64,000 nucleotides of DNA from Owenia fusiformis (Eukaryota; Annelida; Polychaeta; Sabellida; Oweniidae). Positions 41,501 through 53,800 of this stretch are shown here, one piece after another; the first letter of the stretch is position 1; the number at the start of each line of letters is the position of its first letter. The position numbers and the translations under genes were made by a program. A model generated the notes under the pieces. The model saw only the letters and a list, made by a program, of their open reading frames with translations. It did no database searches and was not told the DNA's origin. The stretch covers positions 32,239,151 to 32,303,150 of the forward strand of contig CAIIXF020000003.1 of NCBI GenBank assembly GCA_903813345.2, given 5' to 3'.

Positions 41501-44500
41501 GTTACATTCAGTTTTTAGCCAGTTTGGCAAATTTCAGTTAGATTTGAACTTTTTTATATGCAACAAGTGTTGTGTTGTCTGAAATATTTTGCTGACTGGT
41601 AACACATAAACAGTAAGTATTGTGATGTCAGAGTGTTGTATGGTCAGGGTTTGCAGGTCAATTTGAGAAAGCATGGTGGAAGAAGGGGTTTTTGAGAGAA
41701 GGAAACACCCTACTCCATATGGACAATGCACCTGCCCACAGATCTCAAAATGTTCAGAAAACAATATCCCTTGACCTCAAAATTGAGCCCTTGACCAATG
41801 CACCATATTGTCCAGATCTGCCCACATTTGACTTATTTATTTCTATATTACTTATTTCTATAGAGAAAGGACGCATGTTTATTGACATTGATGGAATAAA
41901 ACAACCCGTGCAACTGCATCTTGCTACCATGTCAGAGAATGGATTCAGCCTTGTCTCACAATCATGAGTTAAGAGGATGAGGAATTGTGTACATGTAGCA
42001 CTTGATGGAACCTATGTAGAGGGCCCTGTAGAATGAATGTGGCATGAATACCACATAGTGATGATAAAATATTCAAAATCAAATATGGCATAACAAAATG
42101 GGGTAATTCATGACCACCATCGTTTGTTTTGTTCAGCCTACATTCAACTGCGTTAAATGTTAAACAAGCTTAAATAGCTTCAGAATGTTTAACGTCATGT
42201 CGGTCCCGAGGTACCTATACCTCCTTCACGGAAATAAAGATATTTCAAAATATATTATATGTTTTGTTTTCAAATCTTCAGAGTTGATAAATAATTGAAT
42301 GATGTATCACTGGTAAGAAAATAGAAGGGATTGGTTTATAAAAAGCATCTGTGTAAAAAAGCGTCCATTACTTATTGATCACCCCTCGTATGTGTAAATC
42401 ATGGCAGCCTTAATTGTAGCTATTAAGACATCAAAATATGAACTTTACAAATCCTACCATATGGGGTGTTAGAATTAAGGAGGAATAATTAGATGCTGAT
42501 GTTCCTAGAATTGTACATTATTATTTCAGGAATACAAGTCATTGTTTGAGGGGGCTGGTACCAATCCTAGAATTGTACATTATTATTTCAGGAATACAAG
42601 TCATTGTTTGAGGGGGCTGGTACCAATCCTAGAATTGTACATTATTATTTCAGGAATACAAGTCATTGTTTGAGGAGGCTGGTACCAATCCTAGAATTGT
42701 ACATTATTATTTCAGGAATACAAGTCATTGTTTGAGGGGGCTGGTACCAATCCTAGAATTGTACATTATTATTTCAGGAATACAAGTCATTGTTTGAGGG
42801 GGCTGGTACCAATCCTAGAATTGTACATTATTATTTCAGGAATACAAGTCATTGTTTGAGGGGGCTGGTACCAATCCTAGAATTGTACATTATTATTTCA
42901 GGAATACAAGTCATTGTTTGAGGGGGCTGGTACCAATCCTAGAATTGTACATTATTATTTCAGGAATACAAGTCATTGTTTGAGGGGGCTGGTACCAATC
43001 CTAGAATTGTACATTATTATTTCAGGAATACAAGTCATTATTTGAGGGGGCTGGTACCAATCCTAGAATTGTACATTATTATTTCAGGAATACAAGTCAT
43101 TGTTTGAGGGGGCTGGTACCAATCCTAGAATTGTACATTGATATTTCAGGAATACAAGTCATTGTTTGAGGGGGCTGGTACCAATCCTAGAATTGTACAT
43201 TATTATTTCAGGAATACAAGTCATTGTTTGAGGGGGCTGGTACCAATCCTAGAATTGTACATTATTATTTCAGGAATACAAGTCATTGTTTGAGGGGGCT
43301 GGTACCAATCCTGGAGAGAAAACTTTGGAAGACAAATTCTTTGAACATGAGGTAAGATTAAAGTCATTTAAAGATGGCGACTAGACCAAAACTCTATTAA
43401 CCCTTTCGTGACGTCAAAATTACAGAATTGCTGTCCCCACATGACGTCAAAAGATGGCGGCTTTTTAACAAAAAGTGTTATCTTCCTTTAAAATGTAATA
43501 TCTCAAAAAGAATTTCAACTTTTATTATGACACTTTGACATACTGTTCAAAATTAAATTCCTTCCTAACAAAAAAGTTTTCACATCAAAAGCATAAATGG
43601 ATCTGTAGAATCTGATCATTTGCAAATACCATTCCTAATAGCAGCCTATGCCCCCACCTCCTTTATTATCCCATCGAACGAAGTTCGGAGGGATATAGGG
43701 AACGCCTCCGTCCGTCCGTACGTACGTCCGTCCGTACGTCCGTCCGTCCGTCCGTCCGGGCAATAACTCAAATACCGTTGGCCCGATTTTGTTCATATTT
43801 TGTACACATATACCCTATGGGGGTAGAAGTTCTGCTCGAAAGCCGATTTTCAAAATGGCCGCTCATTTCAAAATTGCGGCCATTTTAGTGCCGATTTTAC
43901 AGTTATTTAGGTGCAATATGTAAAACTGTAATAGCAATATGTTTTAAATGTAAAAAAATTATAAAGGACTTTAATAATGCTACAAATGTAGATATTAAAG
44001 AAGCGCATGGCAGCCATCTTGAAAAATGGCGGCCTTTACTCGTCATTTTACGATTTTTGCTGTAACTCAAAAAATAGTGGAGTGATTTTGTTCATATTTG
44101 GTATGTGAATACTATAAGCATTGCACACTGTCTAAAGACACTTTTGATAGAAGGTGGCCATTTTGAAAAATGGCCGCCATTTTAACGTATTTTACTATTA
44201 CTTGAAAAGTAGTGGAGCGATTTTGTTCATATTTGGTATGTGAATACTATAAGCATGGCACTGTCCTATGACATTTTTGTGAGAAGTTGGCCATATTGAA
44301 AAAAATTTTGAAAAATGGCCCCCATTTTAACGTATTTTACTATAACTCGAAAAGTAGTGGAGCGATTTTGTTCATATTTGGTATGTGAATACTATAAGCA
44401 TGGCACACTGTCCTATGACACTTTTGGTAGAAGGTGGCCATTTTGAAAAAAAATTTGAAAAATGGCCACCATTTTAAAGTATTTTACTAGAACTCGAAAA

Positions 44501-47500
44501 GTAGTGGAGCGATTTTGTTCATATTTGATATGTGAATACTGTAAGCATGGCACATTGTCTAATAAAACTTTGGGGAGTAGTCGGCCATTTTGAAAAATGG
44601 CCACCATTTTTATGTGTGTTATTTTACAAGTATGTGTGCGATTTTTCAAAAATTTTAGAGGTGGCTACTTAAAAGCATATTATTTCTTCTGATGACACCT
44701 TGGCAAGTGAGCAACCATTTTGAAAATGGTGGCCTTTCTGGTGTGTTGTTTTATGATATTTGCTATTCGTTTGTAAAAATGCCAGCTATATCTGTTCGAT
44801 GGGATTCGCTACGCTTTGGCGTTGCCGTTGTTCTGGTTTCATCACCAAAAATATCATCATTGACACATTCAATCCAATTTCACTGTCTAAATCATTCATA
44901 TTCCTCTGTTCCACTTCAGAAATGGTAGGGCATCATGGTTAGTTTCGTGAGGCATTTATTTAAATAGACTCATAAATTCTTCAGAAAATCATGAAAATAT
45001 TGTTTTTCTTTTTTTTTATTGTTTTTCGAAATTGACTGTTCCATCTCATAATATGGCTTCTCAATTACACCTAGCGAAAAGATTGGTATTCCCTGGGCAA
45101 TAACGGCAGAATTGACAGAATCTAATATGGTCGGTATCATCGTCGCATTTATGCGCCAATCGTTGTGTATATGGAAATGCGACACTTGTCGTGAAAGGGT
45201 TAATCTGAAAACATGAGTATTACAAATTTTGAAATAAATCTTTTTTTCGTTCATTTAATTTCAAAAGATTCCATTTTTCGATTTTATTGCAAGATTATGA
45301 GCACTTCACCTATTGATTTAGATTAAATGTCACAATTTGACTTATACTCTAAGAGCGAGGAGGAGAATTCTTAATAAATGGAGTATAGTTGGTTTGGTAG
45401 CATTTTCAGTTAGAGGGAAGTCTCGGATGAAAAATCTACCTAGGTGATAGCTTCACAGAGTGGTACATAATTCTTTTTTTCAGGGGTTAGCCCCCCACCC
45501 CCCGAAAACACCCCACCCCGGGAAAATAATTTTTTCATTCTCAATAACTTTAGATATCTTGATGTTTGTAAGTTACATACATAGACATTATATATATGAA
45601 TCATTTGCAAAATAAATAATGCCAATCACTCCTACAGAATTTGAAAAATAGTACAAAGTATGTACCCCAGGGGGCAAATTCGTGACCCATTTTCTTACTA
45701 TTTAGAGCCTCACTTTTCAATCAGACACTGGAAGACATTGGAAAATTTCATGTGAAGTGCCCAGTAGCAGGGCTATAAGCCCTGAAAGGTTCGAACTAAT
45801 TGAATCAGTTGGAGCCGAGAAAAAAATTGTTGATTTTTTGAAAATTTTGACATTTTTGAGAGGGGTGATTTTGTGTATGACTATAGCTGGTGCCTATGGT
45901 TTCCAGATCTATCCCTCTTTGATGATAAATATGGTTTTGAAGTATGGAACTAAGATGTAAAAAATAATTAAAATGGGTTTCAAGGAAGTTTAATGTTTTA
46001 AACAAGTTCAAAATTCCAAGAATTGTACAATATCAGGTCTGAATTTACGAATTTTAGGTAAGACCTTGGATGAGCCTTAGATTTTTTACATCTGTCCCCC
46101 TTTGATGATGTTTATGGTTTTGTAGTATGGAACTAAGATGTACAAAATAATTTAGATGGTTTTTAAGAAGGTTTAAGGATTTTAACAAGTTCAAAATTTG
46201 AAGAATTGTACAATAACAGGGCTGAATTTACGAATTTCAGGTAAGACCTTTGGTGAGCCATATATTTTTCACATCTGTCCCTCTTTGATGATATGTATGA
46301 GATGTATATGTTTTGTAATGTGAAAATAATATGTAAGAAATAACTTAGGTGGAGTTGAAGAAGGTTTAAGGATTTTAATGAGTCCAAAATTTGAAGAATT
46401 GTACAATACCAGGTCTGGATTTACGAATTTAAGGTATGAGTTTGGATGACCCTTATGTTTTTATATCTGTCCCTCTTTGATGATATTTATGGTTTTATAG
46501 TAACGAACTAAGATGTAAAATATAATTTAGATGAATTTTAAGAAGGTTTAAGGAATTTAATAAGTTCAAAATTTGAAAAATTGTATAATATCAGGTCTGA
46601 ATTTTAGAATTTCAGGTAAGACCTTTGGTGAGCCATATATTGTTTACATCTGTCCCTCTTTGAAGATATGTATGATTTTGTAGTGTGGAACTTAAAGATG
46701 TAAAAAAACAATTAAGATTGATTTTAAGAAGGTTTAAGGATTTTCACATGTTCAAAATCTTGGCGCATTGTACAATATTAGGTCTGCAATAGACTAGATG
46801 CGAGTAAAAATAAACTTGATTTACGTCATTAAATATTCAAAATTCAGTCACATTTGAAATCTACATGTAAAAGTACATCGAGAAATATGGTTTCAAAAAT
46901 TGTTAATCAACTTTGAAAATTTAATTTCTTTTGAAAATGTGAATTCTAGTTCGGGTTGATTCCCTATAGACCTCATGTTACAAAACCACAAAAAGTGAAA
47001 TATCTTTTCTTGTATTGGACAGATAACATTTTCTATTACTGGACATATTTTAATTTGCATAACTATTAGATACATAAGGGTTATATGAAAATTGAACCAT
47101 TAGAACCATTTTTAAGTTAAAGGGAACTTTCTACTTTACCCGCCATGCTATCTGACCTGAACGAGCCACCTGGTGGTGAAACTGGTAACTACTTACTCGC
47201 ATCTGCATTATTAACACTACATTTCAAGTATAACCTTGGTTGGCTCTAAACATTTAGAAAAAATTGTTGACATGGGGTCCCTATTTATCATTTTTTCGAA
47301 TTGTTCGATTGATATTTTTATTATCAAGGAGACTTCACTTGAAAGAAAACATATTGTTTCAATAAAAACCACTGTATTTATGCCCGGAAAGTACTCATGG
47401 TGAAATATATGACCGTCTTAAATCACTTGCCATACTGCACATGGACCTTTTTGAATATTTCTGGCTTATGTCATTCCTTTTCTGTCTATTTGCTAATAAT

Positions 47501-50500
47501 CCCCAAAGTGCACACTTTATTTCAGGAAAACTAAGGATTTCTACAATAATGTATTATTTTCATAAGAATGGTTACCATTTTATTATTTTGGGAGAATTTA
47601 AACATTTTTCACCCATTTTTGCTCTTTGAATCCATTATAACTTCATCAATTTTTAACACACCGTGAATCTTTTTGGAGATATTGTATTTGAGATTGTAAG
47701 GAATAGATTGGTACATGAATTGCACATGTTGCTTGTAATTTTGTCACACCTATAGATCTGATTCTGCCTTTAAACTTAACACATCGTGAATCTTTTTGGA
47801 GATATTGTATTTGAGATTGTAAGGAATAGATTGGTACATGAATTGCACATGTTGCTTGTAATTTTGTCACACCCATAGATCTGATTCTGCCTTTAAACTT
47901 CCTTAAAATCCATCTAAATTATGTTTTACATCTTAGTTCCATACTACTAAACCATATATATCATCAAAGAGAGATACATACCTGAAATTCGTTAATGTCA
48001 GAAGATATGATATTGTACAATTTGTCAAGTTGTGAACAGGTTTAAAACCTTAAACCTCCTTAAAACCCTTCTAAATTATGTTTTACATCTTAGTTTCATA
48101 CTACAAAACCATATATGTTATCATAGAGAGATATATGTAAAAAACAAATAAGGGCCATCCACAGTTATACCTAAAATTAACAAATTCCAGACCTGTTATT
48201 GTACAATTCTTCAATTTTTTAATTTGTTTAAACCTTTAGCTTCTTTAAAACCTGTCTAAATTATGTTTAACATCTTAGTTCAACATTATTAAAGCATATA
48301 TGTCATCAAAAAGGGATAGATGTAAACAACATAAGGCTCACCTTAATACCCAAAATTCATTAATATCAGCTCTGATATTGTACAATTAGTCAAAATTTGA
48401 ACTTGTTTAAAACCTTAAACTTCTTTAAAACCCATCTTAATTATGTTTTACATATTAAGTCCATACTACAAAACCATATATGTTATCAGAGAGAGATGTA
48501 TGTAAAAAACGAATAAGGGCCATCCAGAGTTATACCTAAAATTAATAAATTCCAGACCTGTTATTGTACAATTCTTCAATTTTTTCACTTGTTTAAACCA
48601 TAAACTTCTTTCAAACCTGTCTAAATTTTGTTTAACATCTTAGTTCAACACTACTAAAGCATATATGTCATCAAAAAGGGATAGATGTAAGAAACATAAT
48701 ACCTAAAATTCATTAATATCAGCTCTGATATTGTACAATTCGTCAAAATTTGAACTTATTTAAAACCTTAAACTTCTTTAAAACCGATCTTAATTATGAT
48801 TTACATTTTAGCTCCACACTACTTAACCATATACTGTATATCATCAAAAAAGGATAGATGTTAAAAATATAAGGGCCAAGTAAGGTTATACTTTAAATTC
48901 ATTGATTTCAGATCTGATATTGTACAATACGCCAAGATTTTGAACTTGTTTAAAACATTAAGCTTCTTTAAAACTGATGTAAATTATGTTATACATATTT
49001 CCACACAACTAAACCAAATATATCATGAAAATGGGATAGGTGTTAAAATCATGTGGGGTAACCAAGGTTATACCTGAAATTCATTCATTGCAGACTTGAT
49101 ATTGTACAATTCTTCAAATTTTGGACTCATTAAAATCCCTAAACACTCTTCAAAACCATCTAAACCATTTCTTACATCTTAGTTCCACACTACAAAACAA
49201 TACATATCATCAAAGAGTGACAGATGTAAAAACATAAGAGCCATCCAAGGTCTTACCTGAAATTCGTAAATTCACACCTGATATTGTACAATTCTTTAAA
49301 TTTTGAACTTGTTAAAATCCTTAAACCTTCTTAGAATTCATCTAAATTGTATTTTACATCTTAGTTCTATACTATAAAACAATACATATCATCTTCTTCC
49401 ACACTACAAAACAATACATATCATCAAAGAGTGACAGATATAAAAAATATATGGCTCACCAAAGGTCTTCCCAGAAATTCGTAAATTTAGACCTGATATT
49501 GTACAATTCTTCAAATTTTGAACTTGTTAAAATCCTTAAACCTTCTTAAAGACCATCTAAATTATTTTGTACATCTTAGTTCCACACTACAAAACCATAA
49601 ATATCATCTCAGGGGGACAGATGTAAAAAATCTAAGGCTCATCCAAGGTCTTACCTAAAATTCGTAAATTCAGACCTGATATTGTACAATTCTTGGAATT
49701 TTGAACTTGTTTAAAACATTAAACTTCCTTAAAACCCATTTTAATTATTTTTTACATCTTAGTTCCATACTTCAAAACCATATTTATCATCAAAGAGGGA
49801 TAGATCTTGAAACCATAGGCATCAGCTATAGTAATACACAGAATCACCCTCTCAAAAATGTCATATTTTTCAAAAAATCAACAATTTTTTTCTCGGCTCT
49901 GACTAATTCAATTAGTTCGAACCTTTCAGGGCTTATAGCCCTGCTACTGGGCACTTCACATGAAATTTTCCAATGTCTTCCAGTGTCTGATTGAAAAGTG
50001 AGGCTCTAAATAGTAAGAAAATGGGTCACGAATTTGCCCCCTGGGGTACATACTTTGTACTATTTTTCAAATTCTGTAGGAGTGATTGGCATTATTTATT
50101 TTGTAAATGATTCATATATATAATGTCTATGTATGTAACTTACAAACATCAAGATATCTAAAGTTATTGAGAATGAAAAAATTATTTTCTTGGGGTGGGG
50201 TGTTTTTGGGGGGTGGGGGGCTAACCCCTGAAAAAAAAGAATTATGTACCACTCTGTGAAGCTATCACCTAGGTAGAATTTTCAACCAAGACTTCCCTCT
50301 AACTGAAAATGCTGCCAAACCAACTATACTCCATTTATTAAGAATTTTCCTCCTCGCTCTTAGAGTATTAGGACTTCTTTATAGTTTCATATTGTCATTA
50401 TTTGAATGATCCTGTAATCCCCAAGTATAACTTATAAGGATGTTTTTGGCAGGGGTTTTACCAATTAACTTCAACCTCCGCAAAACCAAGCTATAGGAAA

Positions 50501-50886
50501 CAATTTCTCGGTTATTACTTTAACTGAATGAGAGTCCATGGAGTGCCTTATTAGAAGTGTTTAAACTCACTTAAATGAAAACATGTTATGATAGAACTTG
50601 AATAACAAATGTATTGTATCAGAATGAGAAAATGGAAAAATATGTAATATATGTATTTGTATATGCCTTTATATATCAAATATATTGGATCTCAAATGTT
50701 ATTAAGAATTCAATATTTTTCCAGGTGAAGCTAATGGTAAATGCCTTCATGCAACAGTTCCATTTTGGCGTCTTCTACGCTTACGTAAAACTCAAGGAAC
50801 AAGAAAACCGCAACATCATCTGGATTGGAGAATGTGTCGCCCAACGTCACAGAGCAAAGATCGACAGTTACATCCCTATATTGTAA
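32556..50886 (+). CDS. ATP6V0D1: V-type ATPase V0 subunit d, complete seven-exon gene
   Basis: Subunit d caps the membrane ring of the V0 sector and couples it to the central stalk of the proton pump that acidifies endosomes, lysosomes and secretory vesicles. Exons: 32556-32676, 37825-37996, 38265-38443, 40114-40271, 41013-41186, 43274-43351, 50725-50886. They total 1044 nt, or 347 residues plus stop (animal norm about 350), with all junctions in frame. Recognisable blocks include [106 protein letters not shown] and [16 protein letters not shown]. No membrane segments, as expected. Intron 1 begins GC. Introns 3 and 5 end in long arrays that repeat the acceptor and first exon bases. Introns 1, 5 and 6 hold several transposons. 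The animal d1/d2 split cannot be judged, so the symbol names the family. Confidence 0.97.
32676..32678 (+). other. GC 5' splice site of V-ATPase d intron 1
   Basis: Exon 1 ends TTAGATG and the intron begins GCAAGT. Joining to ACTTAAAGC after TTTCTTTCTAG at 37824 rebuilds the conserved ETL-D-DLKLHLQ junction. There is no GT that keeps this reading. It is the second GC-AG intron in this pair of genes. Confidence 0.88.
33006..33402. mobile_element. Fold-back MITE with 125-bp arms
   Basis: Arms 33006-33130 and 33278-33402 are almost exact reverse complements (outer end TTAGAGTCCATTTCAC), separated by about 147 bp. It interrupts family B copy 3. I see no coding sequence and no unambiguous target duplication. 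Confidence 0.85.
33448..33908. mobile_element. 461-bp insertion with 9-bp duplication
   Basis: Flanked by ACTTATACT at 33439-33447 and 33909-33917, inside family B copy 3. Ends (TTACTTCGGTCC and GACTCGAGTA) are only weakly complementary. A 9-bp duplication would suit a Mutator-like element. No coding sequence is evident. Confidence 0.65.
35639..36269 (-). mobile_element. Internally deleted Tc1-like transposon
   Basis: 631 bp, flanked by TA. Ends CAGGGCGTCAAATAAGTCTG and its near complement; the complementarity continues through GTTCTCCCCCCTTAA, giving terminal repeats of roughly 40 bp. A piece of transposase remains near the left end on the minus strand. Confidence 0.88.
35781..35875 (-). 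pseudogene. C-terminal remnant of a Tc1-type transposase
   Basis: The minus strand reads [19 protein letters not shown] and ends at a TAA. This fits the C-terminal MPRRxxAVIxAxGGxT-like block of Tc1 transposases. No catalytic domain remains in the element. Confidence 0.65.
36741..37824. other. Rest of V-ATPase d intron 1
   Basis: AT-rich intron sequence with no gene or clear repeat; ends in the pyrimidine-rich TTTTTCTTTCTAG acceptor. Confidence 0.5.
38493..40133 (+). repeat. 31-bp tandem array copying the exon 4 acceptor of V-ATPase d
   Basis: Between the first AG (38520) and the real acceptor (40113) there are 53 units: 48 of 31 bp and 5 of 21 bp. The consensus is CCCCATACTTCATAGATT followed by GTATGTTTTCCAG. 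The first part copies the start of exon 4 (CCCCATACTTCATCGATT). The second gives a GTATGT donor-like and a TTTTCCAG acceptor. Variants have TTGTCCAG or TTTTCAAG. Reading through three or more units meets TCA-TAG, a stop. Copies with the authentic CATCGATT occur at 39783 and 40031, eight units apart. Confidence 0.97.
41338..42388 (+). mobile_element. Mariner-type transposon in V-ATPase d intron 5
   Basis: 1051 bp, flanked by TA. Ends match GGGGTGATCAATAAGTAATG on both sides in inverted orientation; with the subterminal parts (GAAGGAGGTA and GGGACCGACAT) the complementarity extends to about 170 bp. It contains part of a transposase on the same strand as the host gene. Confidence 0.9.
41692..41967 (+). 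pseudogene. Mariner transposase C-terminal fragment
   Basis: Residues [17 protein letters not shown] and [13 protein letters not shown] correspond to the second and third catalytic blocks of mariner transposases (HDNARPH and PYSPDLAPSDYHLF). The spacing of 35 residues between the two Asp is near the typical 34. The tail (FIDIDGIKQ) resembles the family C-terminus, but a stretch before it appears deleted and the N-terminal DNA-binding part is absent. Confidence 0.8.
42504..43313 (+). repeat. 62-bp tandem array copying the exon 6 acceptor of V-ATPase d
   Basis: Acceptor copies follow at exact 62-bp steps from 42529 to 43273, giving twelve copies before the real site. Each unit has the intron end (GTACATTATTATTTCAG) plus 39 exon bases (GAATACAAGTCATTG up to ACCAATCCT). 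The last unit runs on into the rest of the exon (GGAGAGAAAAC) and its donor. Units are nearly identical (single changes near 42674, 43038 and 43139), implying recent expansion or homogenisation. Confidence 0.97.
43401..45199. mobile_element. piggyBac-like non-autonomous element
   Basis: 1799 bp bounded by TTAA on both sides (43397-43400 and 45200-45203), with inverted ends CCCTTTCGTGAC and GTCGTGAAAGGG. TTAA duplication plus CCC ends are hallmarks of piggyBac. No transposase is visible. The interior has a CCGT/ACGT microsatellite (43706-43759) and a tandem block (next entry). Confidence 0.8.
43745..44640. repeat. Tandem repeat, period about 131-146 bp
   Basis: Copies near 44075, 44206, 44350 and 44496 share GTGGAGCGATTTTGTTCATA, GGTATGTGAATACTATAAGC and a GGCCATTTTGAAAAATGGCC palindrome. 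A more diverged copy begins near 43750. It lies inside the piggyBac-like element. Confidence 0.85.
46796..47204 (+). mobile_element. MITE family B, copy 2
   Basis: 409 bp with perfect 12-bp inverted ends AGATGCGAGTAA and TTACTCGCATCT. It is nested in the fold-back element and is the best preserved of the three copies in this window (others 10313-10903 and 32899-34191). Confidence 0.85.
47655..47900. repeat. Direct pair of 123-bp repeats
   Basis: Two nearly identical 123-bp units starting AACACAYCGTGAATCTTTTT in the centre of the fold-back element. 123 is a multiple of three, so a minus-strand open frame crosses both, but it has no other sign of coding. Confidence 0.9.
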
Positions 50887-53800
50887 ACTAGAGACATCTA
50901 TAGGCAATACAATTGTAGAGATGTGATTTTAATTATCAGGCAATGTGCTGCTGCTAATATTCAGAGGGAGTTATAAATGTGTCTAACTATAGATGTCTTC
51001 CTCTCAAAACTCCCATTCCAGCCAAAACATAGGACTTCAGTATCAATTTAATTAGATAGTAGTCTTTGGGTATTGGTAACAGCACATTAGAATTTATTTA
51101 AAGTGAATGTTGACTGTTAGAGGCTGATAGCTGCCTTGTTAAGTGCAATATATAGTATTATACCTTAATGAATATAACATGTATGAGACACAATACAACG
51201 AACAAACATGGGAGTCATGTAGTGTCTCTTAGGAGATAAATTGAGTTAGCTTTGTTAAAAAGAGGTGAATTATAACTGAGATAGAATCATGCAGTTCTTG
51301 TCAGCTTTTGAGTTCCTTGCATCACTGTTAATTGAATGGTTATGATACAAGTCCATTAGTACTCACCTAGGATATCAACAAAATGAAATGTTAAAAGCTG
51401 CTTTAAACATTTGTTTTCACTTTTTTTCACCATGATCTGTCATGATTTCCGCTTTGAGGTAAATATTTTTATTTCTATCAAAAATGACATCATGGAACTT
51501 ATTAACACTACTAAAGGAGGAATAAAAAAATATTGTATACAATATTGTATTTCAAATTGTGAAACATTGATCTGATGATTGATTGTGATCAATTTGTATT
51601 AAAACGAGTATGACTAGCACTGCTTTTAAGAATCATATTCCAGCAATTGAAAGACATTCCTTATCATTATGTAATCTAATAAATCTATCACAATTGAAAT
51701 ATGTATTTGGCACATCACTAATACTGCACTGCTGTTATGCAGCTATTATATGAAATATGCCTTTGTACTATAATCTGATGTATTGCATACCTAAATTACC
51801 ATAGCAACATTGTGTCAATGACACAACACAGTTGTCATGGTAATAACTGAGTGAGCAATTCAGCCCTTTATGGCTTGGCTTCAGTTGCTTCTATTAGTTA
51901 TGTAGTACTTCATGAGGTAATACTTTTCTTAGGGATTTCAGAATATCAAAAAGTTATAAATATTTATAAAAAATATCCAATCACTTGTTAAATATTAATC
52001 TATGCATGCAATTTTCGTCACATTTATGACAAGTTTCACTGACACTTCTATCATACTAGCATATTGTATACTTGCTGATTGTATACAAGCATATTGTATA
52101 CAATACTATACGTGTACTGTAGACTGTCTACTGGACTGGTAAATAAATGAGGGATTTCCAACAGTTGGAAGTAGCTATATTATTCGTCCATTTATTTACA
52201 AAGATCAGGTCTTGATAATTCTATAAATATTGTTATTTAGTGAAATATCCAATATAGAAAAACAATGTTGTAAATTTCTGTTAATTGTACATAATGTTGA
52301 TATTTAGAGACATATATAAAATGAATGTAAAAAGGTATATAAATATAATTGACAGAAATGTCATTGTAACAAATCACACATTTTAGTTTATCTCTTTATT
52401 TCTTATTTGTAAATCCACTTTGACATAATATTTATTAAAAGGCTTGCTAGCTACAAGCTACACCTGTGTAATACAAAAGAACCCCCTTAAAGGTGACATT
52501 TGGAAAATAGTTGATAAATAAAACTGGATATGACCTTAGTGAGGGGTTTTTAAAGGGGACATTCTGTATATCTAATCTAACAGAGAAATGTATACGGAGG
52601 GAAGACAATTTTGACATCAGAAAAGGTGCTTTAAGCAGGAATTGAAATCAGAAATGCTTGCACATGTTTTCATCAGCAATATCTATGAATGAAATGTTTC
52701 TTTTTTTCCACAGCATGAAAACAATGTGCAGTATTCCACTTTTTGCTACTACTATGTCTGTCTACTGCCAAAAATAAAGATTAATGTGAGGAAATATCCT
52801 CTTACCTACCACAAAGCCATGTACAGTAAAACCTGTGTGTGTGAATACTTCTCATAATGTGAATATGTTTAAAGTGGCGGCAAAGAATATAGAGTGAAAA
52901 ATGTTGAAAAAGTCTTCAATGTAAAACATCAATGTCTTTGTTATCTGGAAATGAGATATCTGATCTTATGTGGAAGAAGTTTAAGATTTGAGGTGTAGAA
53001 ATGGCATCTCCACTTTTTCAAACAATTTAAACATTGTATAGAACTGTCGGATATTTAGAAAAAAGCCATATGACATGAAATGCTGAAAGCAAAACAAATT
53101 GTAAATTGTGGTTTTCAAAGTTTTTCACCCCTATCCTTTGCTTTTCCTTCAATCAGTGGTATCTACCTAAGTTTCCTTTTAACATTCTATATTCATTAGT
53201 TATAAAACATTCAGATGAATATCATAAGGATATAAACCATAATATGATTTACATTTATGCAATTTCTGGAGTTAAACTTGAGGCTACAATCATGGATTAA
53301 GAATGTGTTATTCAGTACAATACAATGAGTTGCCACTGGCACTTTGGTAGTAATTGATATGTTATACACAGTTAGTATGTCATTATAACCTGTCACTGCA
53401 AATTGAGATGATTGTATCTTCAGGATTGTGTTGTGCATTGGAAAAACAGGACAGGTAGCACTGCTTGATCATATATACATATAGAATAAAACCTGCCCTA
53501 GTGAACACCTCTCTAGTGAACACCCCTCACTGACTTCTGTATAATTTACCTTCTGTAGTGAACACCTACCAACACTGAACATTTTTTCTTGGCAAAATGT
53601 TCAATATACAGAGAGAGCAAATCAGTCATAAGCTATCAAACCAATCAAACCCAATTGAAGCATTTATAGGGACAAGTCAGACTCTCATTTACACATGATG
53701 TTGCTGATGAAATATGAATGTCATATCATGGATCCATGTCCCATCTTGGTCCCTTGTTTTATCTATTCAATCAAGTACTTCATTTTCACATCAATCAACT

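Larger units (their letters stand above)
45345..50367. mobile_element. 5-kb fold-back element in V-ATPase d intron 6
   Basis: Ends TACTCTAAGAGCGAGGAGGA and its complement, flanked by TTA (45342-45344 and 50368-50370). The arms (from 45345 to about 46790, and about 48900-50367) are inverted copies over roughly 1.4 kb. Beyond the outer 600 bp they consist of units of about 180-190 bp, each with an ATTGTACAATATCAGG-like motif. The right side carries about five more such units than the left. No transposase is visible. A TTA duplication hints at PIF/Harbinger, but the structure is of fold-back type. Confidence 0.85.

Noticed and set aside
38493-43313. Regular short arrays that at first sight resemble CRISPR arrays
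   Set aside because: Units are contiguous with no unique spacers, the DNA is eukaryotic, and each unit is explained as a copy of an intron-exon border.
43631-43760. CpG-rich CCGT/ACGT block as a possible promoter
   Set aside because: It is a simple microsatellite inside a transposon, deep in an intron.
47646-47876. 76-codon minus-strand open frame with an internal duplication
   Set aside because: Explained by two 123-bp repeats inside a fold-back transposon.
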